Below are positions 9,644 to 18,127 of a DNA stretch of 64,000 bases, one piece after another. The notes below the pieces were generated by a model. It saw only the letters and a program-made list of their open reading frames with translations, ran no database searches and was not told the origin of the DNA. The position numbers and the translations under genes were made by a program. The stretch lies in NCBI GenBank assembly GCA_020637675.1, contig JACKKD010000003.1, positions 124,001-188,000 of the forward strand, written 5' to 3'. The stretch is from Paracoccaceae bacterium. GTDB taxonomy: Bacteria > Pseudomonadota > Alphaproteobacteria > Rhodobacterales > Rhodobacteraceae. The first letter of the stretch is position 1, and each line of letters starts with the position of its first letter.

Positions 9644-10654
9644 ATGCGTCTTTGGGAACGCTACCGGCTGAGACTTCGGCGCAAGCGGCTTCGGTTTCGC
9701 GCGTTCCGCAAGCGGCGTGAACTGTCGCCCGTCGCCGACCACACCGGCACACTTCGTCGGGACGCAATCCTTCTGGTGACCGTTCTGCGCAACGAGCGGA
9801 TTCGCCTGCCCTTCTTTCTCCGCTACTACCGCGATCTCGGGATCAGCCACTTCCTGGTGGTGGACAACGGATCCGACGACGGATCGCGCGAATATCTGGC
9901 CGCGCAGGCCGACGTATCGCTCTGGACCACGCGGGCCAGCTACCGTGGCTCGCGCTATGGCGCGGACTGGATGAACTGGCTCCTGATGCGCCACGGCCGC
10001 GGCCACTGGATCCTGGCCGTCGACGTGGACGAGTTCTTCATCTACCCCTTCTCCGACTCCCGACCGATCCGGGCCCTGACCGACTGGCTTGATACCTCGG
10101 CCCGCCGCAGCTTTCCGGCGATGGTGGTGGACATGTACCCCAAGGGCCCGATCGACGCCGAGCCCTATCGCGAAGGCGCGAACCCGTTCGAGATCGCGAA
10201 TTGGTTCGACAGCGGCAACTACATGATCTCGCGCAACCCGACCTTCGGAAACCTCTGGATCCAGGGCGGGCCCCGCGCGCGGACCATGTTCGCCGACCGC
10301 CCGCGCGAAGCGCCGTCCTTGAACAAGATCCCGCTGGTGAAATGGAACTGGTCGTACTGCTTCGTCAGCTCGACCCACATGCTCCTGCCCAGGGGGCTGA
10401 ACCTCGTCTACGACGAATTGGGGGGTGAGCGGGCTTCGGGCTGCCTGCTTCACGCCAAGTTCCTGTCGCCCTTCACCGCCAAGGTCGCCGAAGAGCTTGA
10501 GCGGCGCGAGCATTTTGCCCAGAGCCGGGAATACATCGCCTACGCCGAGACCCTGCGGGAAAGCGGCGATCTCTGGTGCAAGTGGTCCGAGAAATACATC
10601 AACTGGCGGCAGTTGGAGATTCTCGGCCTCATGTCAAAGGGGAACTGGGCATGA
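9644..10654 (+). CDS. Family 2 glycosyltransferase
   Basis: A 336-aa cytoplasmic glycosyltransferase of the GT-A fold. A very basic N-terminus (residues 1-25, rich in Arg) may bind the membrane. The catalytic core shows VTVLRNE (46-52), VDNGSDDGS (73-81) and the metal-binding DVDEFF (127-132), matching the 'glycosyltransferase family 2' group with a DxDEFF motif common in Rhodobacterales. Its stop codon overlaps the start of the next gene (ATGA), so it is coupled to the branching glycosyltransferase. Donor and acceptor cannot be read from sequence. It lies about 195 bases beyond galE; that gap has no clear terminator. Confidence 0.85.
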   Translation: MRLWERYRLRLRRKRLRFRAFRKRRELSPVADHTGTLRRDAILLVTVLRNERIRLPFFLRYYRDLGISHFLVVDNGSDDGSREYLAAQADVSLWTTRASYRGSRYGADWMNWLLMRHGRGHWILAVDVDEFFIYPFSDSRPIRALTDWLDTSARRSFPAMVVDMYPKGPIDAEPYREGANPFEIANWFDSGNYMISRNPTFGNLWIQGGPRARTMFADRPREAPSLNKIPLVKWNWSYCFVSSTHMLLPRGLNLVYDELGGERASGCLLHAKFLSPFTAKVAEELERREHFAQSREYIAYAETLRESGDLWCKWSEKYINWRQLEILGLMSKGNWA

Positions 10655-12354
10655 CCGCACCCCTGGGCTTCGTCATGCTCTGCCATACCGCGCTCCACCG
10701 GGCGGCCGAGGTGGCGCGCTTCTGGGCGGCGACCGGTTGCCCGGTGGTGATCCATGTGGACCGGCGGACCGGGGCTGCGGAGTACCGCAGGCTGGTCGAG
10801 GACATGGCCGACGTCGACATCGTGAGCTTTTCGCGCCGCTATGCCTGCGAATGGGGCACCTGGTCGCTCGTCGCCGCGACGCAGGCAGCCGCGACCCAGC
10901 TTCTGGCGCGCCATCCGGATGTGCGCCACGTCTATCTCGCCTCGGGCGCCTGCCTGCCGCTCCGCCCGGTGGAGGAACTCATCGACTACCTCGATGCGCG
11001 ACCCCAGACCGACTTCATCGAAAGCGTCACCACCGCCGATGTCACATGGACCGTCGGCGGCCTGGCCGAGGAACGTTTCACCCTCAGCTTCCCCTTCTCT
11101 TGGCGCAAGCATCGGCGGCTCTTCGACTTCTACGTCGGCGCCCAGCGCCGCATCGGGCTCCGCCGCACGATCCCGAAGGGTCTTGTCCCCCATCTCGGCA
11201 GCCAGTGGTGGTGCCTGACCCGCCGGACCCTGTCCGCGATCCTCGAAGACCCCGACAGGGCCGAGCACGACGCATATTTCCGCCGCGTCTGGATTCCCGA
11301 CGAAAGCTATTTCCAGACCCTCGCAAGGCTTTACTCCACCAGGATCGAGAGCCGGTCCCTGACGCTGGCGAAGTTCGACGTGCAGGGCAAGCCGCATACC
11401 TTCTACGACGACCACCTTCAGCTTCTGCGCCGCTCGGACTGCTTCGTCGCCCGCAAGGCCTGGCCGCAGGCCAATAGGCTCTACCGCACCTTCCTTGCCC
11501 CGCCGACACCTGGCGGAACCCGGGCGGAACCCAATCCCGGAAAGATCGACCGGCTCTTCGCCAAGGCGGTCGAGCGGCGGACTCGCGGGCGTGCGGGGCT
11601 TTACATGCAAAGCCGCTTTCCCCTGCAGGACCACGAGAACGGCAAGACCAGCGCGCCCTATTCCGTCTTCCACGGATTTTCCGACCTCTTTGAGAATTTC
11701 GACATCTGGCTGTCGAAATCCGTGGGAAGCCGCGTCCATGGCCATCTCTTCGCCCCCGGAAGGGCCGAGTTCGCCGGCGGCGAGACGGTCTTCAACGGCG
11801 CGCTCTCCGACTGCGCGGCGCTCAGGGACTACAACCCGAGGGCCTTCCTGACCAACCTGATCTGGAACACGCGCGGCGAACGCCAGTGCTTCCAGTTCAG
11901 CCCGCGCGACAACCAGGACTGCAACTGGTTCATGGCCACCGACCCCAATGCCCAGATTTCCGTAGTCTCGGGAAGTTGGGCGGTCCCGCTGTCGCGCGCC
12001 AACCTGAACTTCTCCGACATCCGCAGGGAAGCGGCGCGGCTGCAGCGGATCGAGACCGAGCATCTGAAGATCCTGCGCACGATGTATGTGAAGGCCCGCG
12101 TCCGCATCTGGACGATGGCGGAGTTCATCGAAAACCCGATGGAACCCCTCCAGGCAATCCTCGACGAGATCAGCCCGCGCTCCGCTCGACCTCTGACCGA
12201 GGCGCCGAAGCTGGTGGACCTCACGGGCTTCGGCCAGTTCCTGCAGAACCTGAAGAACCAGGGGATGATGCCGACCCTCATGGGCGACTTCGCCGTGACG
12301 GACGAGCCGCAGCCACCGGCCCGCGACCGTGGGCGGCCGTATCTCGTGCGCTAG
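10651..12354 (+). CDS. Core-2/I-branching type glycosyltransferase with C-terminal DUF5927-like domain
   Basis: A 567-aa two-part protein. The N-terminal about 270 residues fit the GT14 branching beta-1,6-N-acetylglucosaminyltransferase/xylosyltransferase family: FVMLCHTALHRAAEVARFW at the start, VIHVDRR, the HVYLASGACLPLRP acceptor-loop motif and a GSQWWCLTR segment. The C-terminal about 280 residues (from GRAGLYMQSRF onward) resemble the DUF5927 extension seen on alphaproteobacterial members; it contains FSDLFENFDIWLSKS and a long helical stretch. The ATG overlaps the previous stop. With the sulfotransferase just downstream this forms a three-gene glycan-modifying cassette. No signal peptide or membrane segment is seen, so it should act in the cytoplasm. 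Confidence 0.85.
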   Translation: MTAPLGFVMLCHTALHRAAEVARFWAATGCPVVIHVDRRTGAAEYRRLVEDMADVDIVSFSRRYACEWGTWSLVAATQAAATQLLARHPDVRHVYLASGACLPLRPVEELIDYLDARPQTDFIESVTTADVTWTVGGLAEERFTLSFPFSWRKHRRLFDFYVGAQRRIGLRRTIPKGLVPHLGSQWWCLTRRTLSAILEDPDRAEHDAYFRRVWIPDESYFQTLARLYSTRIESRSLTLAKFDVQGKPHTFYDDHLQLLRRSDCFVARKAWPQANRLYRTFLAPPTPGGTRAEPNPGKIDRLFAKAVERRTRGRAGLYMQSRFPLQDHENGKTSAPYSVFHGFSDLFENFDIWLSKSVGSRVHGHLFAPGRAEFAGGETVFNGALSDCAALRDYNPRAFLTNLIWNTRGERQCFQFSPRDNQDCNWFMATDPNAQISVVSGSWAVPLSRANLNFSDIRREAARLQRIETEHLKILRTMYVKARVRIWTMAEFIENPMEPLQAILDEISPRSARPLTEAPKLVDLTGFGQFLQNLKNQGMMPTLMGDFAVTDEPQPPARDRGRPYLVR

Positions 12355-12366
12355 GAGGGGCCGCGC

Positions 12367-13815
12367 ATGGAACGGCGCTTCGACAGCTTCGTGATCTTCG
12401 CCGAGATGCGTACCGGCTCCAACCTCCTGGAGGCGACGCTGGCGCAGGTGCCGGGCATCGTCTGCCATGGTGAGATATTCAATCCCGACCACTTGGGCGG
12501 CCCGGCCGTGACCGAGGTGCTGGGGGTTACGATGGCCGACCGCATCGCCGATCCGTCCGCGCTTCTGGACCGGGTGCGCGCCGCGCCGGGGCTGAACGGC
12601 TTCCGGTTCTTCTTCGACCACGAACCGCGGGTTCTCGACGCGATCCTGACCGATCCGCGTTGCGCCAAGATCGTGCTCACCCGCAATCCGGTGGATTGCT
12701 ACATCAGCCTCAAGATCGCCTACAACACAAAGCGCTGGCGGCTGACCGACGTGATGGACAGGATCGTCTGGAAGCCGCCGTTCAAGCCGGCGGAGTTCGA
12801 GGCCTTCCTCGCCGAACGGCAGGCGTTCCAGCTTCGCCTCCTCAACGCACTGCAGGTTACCGGCCAGACGGCCTTCTACCTCGACTACGAGGATTCCCTG
12901 CGGGTCGACGTCGTGAACGGCCTGCTTTGCTTCCTCGGACTCGACGATCGGCTGGAGGCAATCTCGGCCGAACTTGTCCGGCAGAACCCCGAGGAGATGG
13001 CCGACAAGGTGCGCAACTTCCCCGAGATGGAGGAGGCGCTGGCGCGGATCGACTGGGCGAGCCTCGCCCGCACCCCGAATTTCGAGCCGCGTCGCGCGCC
13101 CGGCATCCCGCGCGCGGTTGCCGCGAAAGGCGCGCCCCTGCTCTACCTGCCGCTGCCCCCCTTCCGAGACGCGCATGTGCGCGCCTGGCTTGCGGCGCTC
13201 GGCTCCGGCGGACTGGAGGAGGGTTTCACCCAAAAGACGCTGCGCCAGTGGAAGCGAGGCGCGACCGGCCACCGCAGCTTCACCGTCCTGCACCACCCGC
13301 TTGTGCGTGCGCACGATGCCTTCGTGGCGGTGATGACGACGGACGGCCACGCCGACCTGCGCCGGCGACTGAGGGCGCACTACGCCGTGCCGATCCCCGC
13401 GGAGGGCGAGATCGCCGGCATCACGGCCGGGGACTGGCGCGCCGCCTTCGCGGGCTTTCTCGGCTTCGTGAAGGCCAACCTCGCCGGCCAGACCGGGCTC
13501 CGGCAGGAGGCGGTCTGGGCAACCCAGTGGTCGCTCGTGGTCGGGCTCGCGGGGTTCGCCGCGCCCGACCTTCTCGTGCGCGAGGATCGCCTGGCGGAGG
13601 ATCTCGGCTATCTCGCCGAAACCGTCGGCGTTTCAGCCATTCCGCCGCCGCCCCTGCCAACGGATCCCGCGCCGGTGACCCTTGCCGACATCCACGACCG
13701 CGAACTCGAAACGCTCGCGCGGGACATCTACCGGCGGGATTACATGAGTTTCGGCTTCGGCGCCTGGAAGGCGCCGAAACGGGTCAGGCGGCCTGGCTCG
13801 ACCGCGCCTCGGTAA
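12367..13815 (+). CDS. Large sulfotransferase (NodH-like), with an extra C-terminal domain
   Basis: A 482-aa protein whose N-terminal half is a PAPS-dependent sulfotransferase: FAEMRTGSNLLEATL (about 11-25) is the 5'-phosphosulfate loop and IVLTRNPVDCYISLKIA (about 101-117) the 3'-phosphate-binding segment with its Arg and Ser. The N-terminal half alone (about 240 aa) is close to the length of NodH-like enzymes. The remaining 240 residues contain FTVLHHPLVRAHDAFVAVM, which looks like a degenerate second 3'-phosphate site, so the protein may be a tandem of one active and one decayed sulfotransferase domain (inference). It follows the branching glycosyltransferase after 12 bases, with AGGAGG before the ATG. 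Its 3' end overlaps the convergent ptsN by 32 bases. Confidence 0.82.
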   Translation: MERRFDSFVIFAEMRTGSNLLEATLAQVPGIVCHGEIFNPDHLGGPAVTEVLGVTMADRIADPSALLDRVRAAPGLNGFRFFFDHEPRVLDAILTDPRCAKIVLTRNPVDCYISLKIAYNTKRWRLTDVMDRIVWKPPFKPAEFEAFLAERQAFQLRLLNALQVTGQTAFYLDYEDSLRVDVVNGLLCFLGLDDRLEAISAELVRQNPEEMADKVRNFPEMEEALARIDWASLARTPNFEPRRAPGIPRAVAAKGAPLLYLPLPPFRDAHVRAWLAALGSGGLEEGFTQKTLRQWKRGATGHRSFTVLHHPLVRAHDAFVAVMTTDGHADLRRRLRAHYAVPIPAEGEIAGITAGDWRAAFAGFLGFVKANLAGQTGLRQEAVWATQWSLVVGLAGFAAPDLLVREDRLAEDLGYLAETVGVSAIPPPPLPTDPAPVTLADIHDRELETLARDIYRRDYMSFGFGAWKAPKRVRRPGSTAPR

Positions 13816-14248
13816 GCACGGCATGCAGCGCCGCCGGGTCGCTGTTCGCCCGGAGCTTCGCGCAGGTCCCCGGATCGCGCAGCGTACGCGAGGCCAGCGC
13901 GAGCGCCTTGAGATGGTCGACACCGGAATCCTTCGGCGCGAACAGCGCGAAGATCAGGTCCACCGGCTGCCGGTCCACTGCGTCGAAGTCGAGCGGCTTT
14001 TCCAGCCGCAGGAATACGCCGACCACATGATCAAGGCCGTGAAGCCGTGCATGCGGCAGGGCGACCCCGTGACCGACGCCGGTCGGCCCGAGGCTTTCGC
14101 GTTCCTGCACAGCGTCGATCGTCTCGGTCGCATTCAGCCCGTAGACGGCATGCGCGATCTCCGCGAGGTCCTGGAAAAGACGCTTCTTGCTGGTGGCATG
14201 TCCGAGCACCCGGACAGCCGCCGGCTTGAGCAGAGTTGTGAGGTCCAT
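13784..14248 (-). CDS. ptsN: Nitrogen-regulatory PTS EIIA protein
   Basis: A 154-aa EIIA-Ntr protein, the terminal phosphate acceptor of the regulatory PTS that signals nitrogen/carbon/potassium status. The phospho-accepting His is in GVALPHAR (H66), within the GPTGVGHGVALPHA signature. As in many proteobacteria it sits just downstream of hpf and rpoN, here 36 bases after hpf. The 3' end overlaps the convergent sulfotransferase gene by 32 bases, so both proteins' last 10-11 codons are constrained by one another. Confidence 0.95.
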   Translation of the reverse strand: MDLTTLLKPAAVRVLGHATSKKRLFQDLAEIAHAVYGLNATETIDAVQERESLGPTGVGHGVALPHARLHGLDHVVGVFLRLEKPLDFDAVDRQPVDLIFALFAPKDSGVDHLKALALASRTLRDPGTCAKLRANSDPAALHAVLTEARSSQAA

Positions 14249-14284
14249 ATCCCTACTTTTTCCCGCGCCGGTCGTCCCGGCGTC

Positions 14285-14860
14285 CTAGCTGCTGGCCGAC
14301 GGATCGATCCAGCCCACGTTCCCATCGTCACGGCGGTGAACCACATTCACGCCACCATTCTTCTCGTTGCGAAAAACCAGGAGAGGCGCACCTGCAAGCT
14401 CCATCTGCATCACCGCCTCACCGACCGACAGCGAGGGAATCTTCGTCTCCATCTCGGCGATGATGATCGGTTGCAGGCTTTCGGGCTCCGATTCCTCAGG
14501 TCCTTCGTTCGAGGCGAGCACATACATGGGCGCCCCCGCGAATTCAACCGGTTCGCTGCGTTCGCGGTGGTGGTCCTTCAGCCTGCGCTTGTAGCGGCGC
14601 AACTGCTTGTCCATCTTTTCCCGGCAGGCTTCGAAGGCGGCATAAATCTCCGTCGCCCCGCCCTTGGCAGACGCCGTCAGGCCGGTAGATAGATGCACCG
14701 TCGCCTCGCAGAGAAACTCGTAGGCGTTACGGGAAAAGACGACGGTGGCGTCGGTGGGACGCTGCGAATACTTCTCGACGGTCTGCCCGAGCTCGCTTTT
14801 GACATGAGTCTGCAAGGCGTCGCCCACATCGATCTGCCGGCCACTGATCTTGTAACGCAT
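14285..14860 (-). CDS. hpf: Ribosome hibernation promoting factor, long form
   Basis: A 191-aa long-type HPF that dimerises 70S ribosomes into inactive 100S particles in stationary phase. The N-terminal domain (about 1-100) starts MRYKISGRQIDVGDALQTHV and carries the basic KMDKQLRRYKRRLKDHH helix that binds the decoding channel. After a linker, the C-terminal dimerisation domain ends with VNVVHRRDDGNVGWIDP. The ATG follows GGAGG at 4 bases. It lies 116 bases downstream of rpoN; the gap contains a small GC hairpin without a T-run. Confidence 0.95.
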   Translation of the reverse strand: MRYKISGRQIDVGDALQTHVKSELGQTVEKYSQRPTDATVVFSRNAYEFLCEATVHLSTGLTASAKGGATEIYAAFEACREKMDKQLRRYKRRLKDHHRERSEPVEFAGAPMYVLASNEGPEESEPESLQPIIIAEMETKIPSLSVGEAVMQMELAGAPLLVFRNEKNGGVNVVHRRDDGNVGWIDPSASS

Positions 14861-14976
14861 GACACCTCCATGGGTTGAAAGCCGGATTCAGCCCTTGCGC
14901 CGCAGGCGGCGCGGGATCCTCGGGTCCGGCAGTGGGGATTGCTCTCGGTTCCGAAATCGTGACACGGAATGGGCCC

Positions 14977-16236
14977 TCACTTGGCCTTCCGGCGCTTTCG
15001 CCCGAACGATGACGGTATGCGCATGCATTTGCGGTATTTGGCGACAGTTCGGCGCGCGATGTCAACGCCCTCCTTGTTCAACTGGGCGCTAAGACCTTCG
15101 TCGGCAAGGGGTGCGTCCGCCGATTCCTGGTCAATCATCTCGCGGATGCGGCGCTGCACGTCGAACGGCGACATTGCACCTGCCGGGCCATTGAGGGCCC
15201 GAGAAAAGAACATGGAGAGCGGGTAGACCTTGCTGCCGGCAAGAAGCGCCTTGGCGGCGATGGTCCTGCCGAGCGTCGAGGGGTGCATGGCCAGCGACGC
15301 GGCCGCCTCGGCGCGCGTGATGGGATGGATGTTTTCCTGCCGACCGACGAAGAAAGCCGACTGCACTTCGGCAATGTGCCGCCCGATCATCAGCAGCGTC
15401 TCGCGCCGGGCGCTCACCGCAGCGGCCATCCGGCGGGCGCGGTCATGAAGCGCCCGGAGTTTCTCGCCGTCGAGCGACCCGCGCTGCACCGGCATCACCG
15501 AAACCGAGGGGAGCGCACCGGGAAGCAGCGACACCATGACACCGCCCTGCGGTCCAACCTCCACGGCAAGCTCCGGGATCACGACGTCGACCCGGGCGCT
15601 CTCCTCGCCCAGGGGCGCGGACCCGAAGCCACGCAGCAGCAAAGCGATCCGTTCCAGCACCGGCTGCGGCTGGCCGAGGTCCCGCCGGAGCCGGGCCCAT
15701 CGCCCTTCGGCGAAGTCATTGAGCCTCTGCGTGGCCGCATGTGCGAGTGCAGGTTCGATGCCGGCATCGGCGAGCTTCAGTTCCAGGCATTCCGCAAGGT
15801 CGCGCGCTCCGACACCCGGCGGCTCGCAGGCCTGCAGCGCCCGCAGCCCGGCCTCCAGCACCGCGAGCGGCGCGCCGGTATCAGCGGCGACTTCCGCGAG
15901 CGTCACGTCGAGATAGCCGTCCTCTCGGAGTTCCGTGACCAGGTAGTTGGCGGCAGCCACCGTGGCCGGATCGAGCCGCTGCAGCGCGATCTGCCGGCTA
16001 AGGCTCTCGCCAAGGCTTTCCTGCGCGGCGGTGACGCTCAGTGCGTAGTCATAGGCGCTGCCGCTGCCGCCGGTTCCGGCCTCGATCACCAGGAAGGGGT
16101 TTTCCTCGGCCTCTCGCGCGATCGCCTCGGCCGCGGCCTGCGTCGGCATCCGGAGGAGCGCGAGCGATTGCCGCATCCCCTCGGTCAGGGAAATCCCCTG
16201 GCGCTGGACGAGTCCGAGACCTGATTTCGGCGGCAC
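14977..16236 (-). CDS. rpoN: RNA polymerase sigma-54 factor
   Basis: A 419-aa sigma-54 that directs RNA polymerase to -24/-12 promoters together with enhancer-binding activators. It has the N-terminal region I (QGISLTEGMRQSLALLRMP, Gln/Leu-rich), the core-binding domain and the C-terminal RpoN box ARRTVAKYR just before the end. The linker between regions is short, making the protein smaller than the E. coli factor (477 aa), as is common in Rhodobacterales. A GTG start (minus-strand bases 16236-16234) follows GAGGGG. It begins 11 bases after the lptB stop, so it belongs to the lptC-lptA-lptB-rpoN run. Confidence 0.95.
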   Translation of the reverse strand: MPPKSGLGLVQRQGISLTEGMRQSLALLRMPTQAAAEAIAREAEENPFLVIEAGTGGSGSAYDYALSVTAAQESLGESLSRQIALQRLDPATVAAANYLVTELREDGYLDVTLAEVAADTGAPLAVLEAGLRALQACEPPGVGARDLAECLELKLADAGIEPALAHAATQRLNDFAEGRWARLRRDLGQPQPVLERIALLLRGFGSAPLGEESARVDVVIPELAVEVGPQGGVMVSLLPGALPSVSVMPVQRGSLDGEKLRALHDRARRMAAAVSARRETLLMIGRHIAEVQSAFFVGRQENIHPITRAEAAASLAMHPSTLGRTIAAKALLAGSKVYPLSMFFSRALNGPAGAMSPFDVQRRIREMIDQESADAPLADEGLSAQLNKEGVDIARRTVAKYRKCMRIPSSFGRKRRKAK

Positions 16237-16247
16237 CTGCCGTCCCC

Positions 16248-17009
16248 TCAGAGGATGCGGAAGTTCTGGCCCAGATAGACCCGCCGCACGTTCTCGTCCC
16301 GAACGACCTCCTCGGCCGTCCCGCTCATCAGGACGACGCCGTCGTGCAGGATGTAGGCGCGGTCCACGATCTCCAGCGTCTCCCGCACATTGTGGTCGGT
16401 GATGAGAACGCCGATGCCGCGGGTCTTGAGGTCATGGACGAGGGTGCGGATGTCGCCGACCGATATCGGGTCAACCCCCGCGAAGGGCTCGTCGAGCAGG
16501 AGGTACTTGGGGTTCGCCGCCAGACAGCGCGCGATCTCAACGCGCCTCCGCTCGCCGCCGGAAAGCGCCAGCGCGGGCGCGCGGCGCAGGTGGGTGATCG
16601 AGAAGTCGGACAGCAGTTCCTCAAGCCGCTCGCGCCGCTTGTGGACATCGGGCTCGGTGATCTCCAGCACGGCGAGGATATTGTCCTCGGCCGAAAGTCC
16701 ACGGAAGATCGACACCTCCTGCGGCAGGTATCCGATGCCAAGACGCGCACGGCGATACATCGGCAGGCCCGTCACGTCGCGCCCGTCGATCAGGACCTGG
16801 CCCGCGTCGGGCGCGATCAGGCCGGCGATATTGTAGAAGCACGTCGTCTTGCCCGACCCGTTGGGCCCGAGCAGCGCCACGACTTCGCCCCGCGCGAGTT
16901 CCAGAGAAACGTCGCGGATCACCGGCCGGCGCCGATAGCTCTTGCGCAGGTGCAGGACCTTCAGCCCCGCCCCGCCCTCGGCCACGGTCAGTCCATGGGC
17001 ACGTGCCAT
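16248..17009 (-). CDS. lptB: LPS export ABC transporter ATP-binding protein
   Basis: A 253-aa ATPase that powers extraction of LPS from the inner membrane with LptFG and pushes it along the LptC-LptA bridge. Walker A GPNGSGKTT, the Q-loop in GYLPQEVSIF, signature LSGGERRR and Walker B YLLLDEPFAGVDP are all intact, as is the switch His (ITDHNVRETL). The ATG overlaps the lptA stop (ATGA). Synteny lptC-lptA-lptB-rpoN is classical. LptF and LptG are not in this window. Confidence 0.97.
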   Translation of the reverse strand: MARAHGLTVAEGGAGLKVLHLRKSYRRRPVIRDVSLELARGEVVALLGPNGSGKTTCFYNIAGLIAPDAGQVLIDGRDVTGLPMYRRARLGIGYLPQEVSIFRGLSAEDNILAVLEITEPDVHKRRERLEELLSDFSITHLRRAPALALSGGERRRVEIARCLAANPKYLLLDEPFAGVDPISVGDIRTLVHDLKTRGIGVLITDHNVRETLEIVDRAYILHDGVVLMSGTAEEVVRDENVRRVYLGQNFRIL

Positions 17010-17512
17010 CAGTTGCCCCCGGGCTGGAGGATGGTCTTCACCCGGCCCTCCATCTTTCCGGTACCGCTGGTCAGATCGACTACGAGTCTTTCGCCGGCGA
17101 TGGTGCTGGCGCCCTGCGTCAGAAGCACGTCGCCCGTCATCTCCACGGCACCCGACTCGATGGTGTAGACGGCATCAGCCGCCTCGGCGGCGTCCTTGCC
17201 GCTCACGAGCGTCACCCGGCCACTGGCATGAAGCCGCTCGATGCGGCTCCGCTCGGCATTGCCGTAGATGACCTCGACGCGGTCGGCCGATAGCCGCATC
17301 TCGCCCTGGACCACCAGCACGTTGCCGCTGAAGGTTGCGGCGCCATCGGTCTGGTTGACGCTGAGCACATCGGCGGTCACCTCGACAGGCAGCGACGTAT
17401 CGGCCCGAAGACCGCCGAAGGCCACCTCGGCCCCCTGCGCGCGCGCAATCCCGGGCGCGGCCATGGCCAGCACCAGCGCGACACCGAGGGCACGGGGGGA
17501 AAGCGTCATCAC
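17009..17512 (-). CDS. lptA: Periplasmic LPS transport protein LptA
   Basis: A 167-aa OstA-like periplasmic protein that forms the bridge carrying LPS across the periplasm. The N-terminus has a signal peptide (ALGVALVLAMAAPGIARAQ, cleavage after ARA). The mature part shows the beta-jellyroll pattern with VTADVLSVNQTDGAATFSGNV and repeated VxGxxxLxAD-like strands. It overlaps lptC upstream by 4 bases and lptB downstream by 1, indicating co-translation. Confidence 0.93.
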   Translation of the reverse strand: MMTLSPRALGVALVLAMAAPGIARAQGAEVAFGGLRADTSLPVEVTADVLSVNQTDGAATFSGNVLVVQGEMRLSADRVEVIYGNAERSRIERLHASGRVTLVSGKDAAEAADAVYTIESGAVEMTGDVLLTQGASTIAGERLVVDLTSGTGKMEGRVKTILQPGGN

Positions 17513-18117
17513 GGGTCCTTCTTCGCAGGCTGATATACCAGCTTCACGCCGCCGGTGAAAACCATCACGTAGCCGGGGACTTCGGCATCCTGATGGCGGA
17601 TATCCATCTGTCCGGCGTCGATCGTGCCGTAAGGCGCCACGACGCGCACCGCCCCTTCCGAATGAAGCTCTGTCCGGTCCAGCGCGCTGTCAAGCCGCGT
17701 CGCGGTCACGTGATACCCGGTCGAGGTCGCGATCTCCACGGCGCCGGCAAGGACCAGTCGCCCGGCGGCATCGTTGAGCGACCCTTCGTCGGCGGCGAGC
17801 GTGATCACCATTCCGTCCGGCGCTTCGTAGCGGGCGGCAATCGTGTCGGCGGCCGCGGCGCCCCCCTCCGTTCCCGGTCGGGCCACGGCGGCCTGGACAG
17901 TCACCGCGGCGCCATCCTCCGTCACGCCGGCATACTCCGGCGCCGTCAGACGCTGGTTCCGGGCGAGATCCTCCACATCGACTTCGGCGTAGGGAAGCGC
18001 GGCATCGGTATCGATCCGGCGCGAAAGCAGAAAGAGCGTGGACAGGAGCGCCAGCGCGACCAGCGGCAGGATGATCTTCAGCCAGAAGACCACCCGCGAA
18101 TGGATGTTGTCGCGCAC
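17509..18117 (-). CDS. lptC: LPS export protein LptC
   Basis: A 202-aa bitopic inner-membrane protein that docks LPS from LptBFG onto LptA. One N-terminal membrane anchor (about 12-32, FWLKIILPLVALALLSTLFLL) is followed by a periplasmic jellyroll domain. It resembles the alphaproteobacterial LptC, which diverges from the E. coli protein. It follows kdsD by 10 bases on the same strand and overlaps lptA. Confidence 0.9.
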   Translation of the reverse strand: MRDNIHSRVVFWLKIILPLVALALLSTLFLLSRRIDTDAALPYAEVDVEDLARNQRLTAPEYAGVTEDGAAVTVQAAVARPGTEGGAAAADTIAARYEAPDGMVITLAADEGSLNDAAGRLVLAGAVEIATSTGYHVTATRLDSALDRTELHSEGAVRVVAPYGTIDAGQMDIRHQDAEVPGYVMVFTGGVKLVYQPAKKDP

Positions 18118-18127
18118 TGCCGCGCCC

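Noticed and set aside
10540..13380. A 946-codon minus-strand frame opposite the glycosyltransferases and sulfotransferase
   Set aside because: It lies antisense to the three plus-strand genes and has low-complexity Arg/His/Gly composition typical of a shadow frame.
14861..14976. A sigma-54 (-24/-12) promoter for autoregulation in the rpoN-hpf gap
   Set aside because: No TGGCAC-N5-TTGC-like pair is present on the minus strand.
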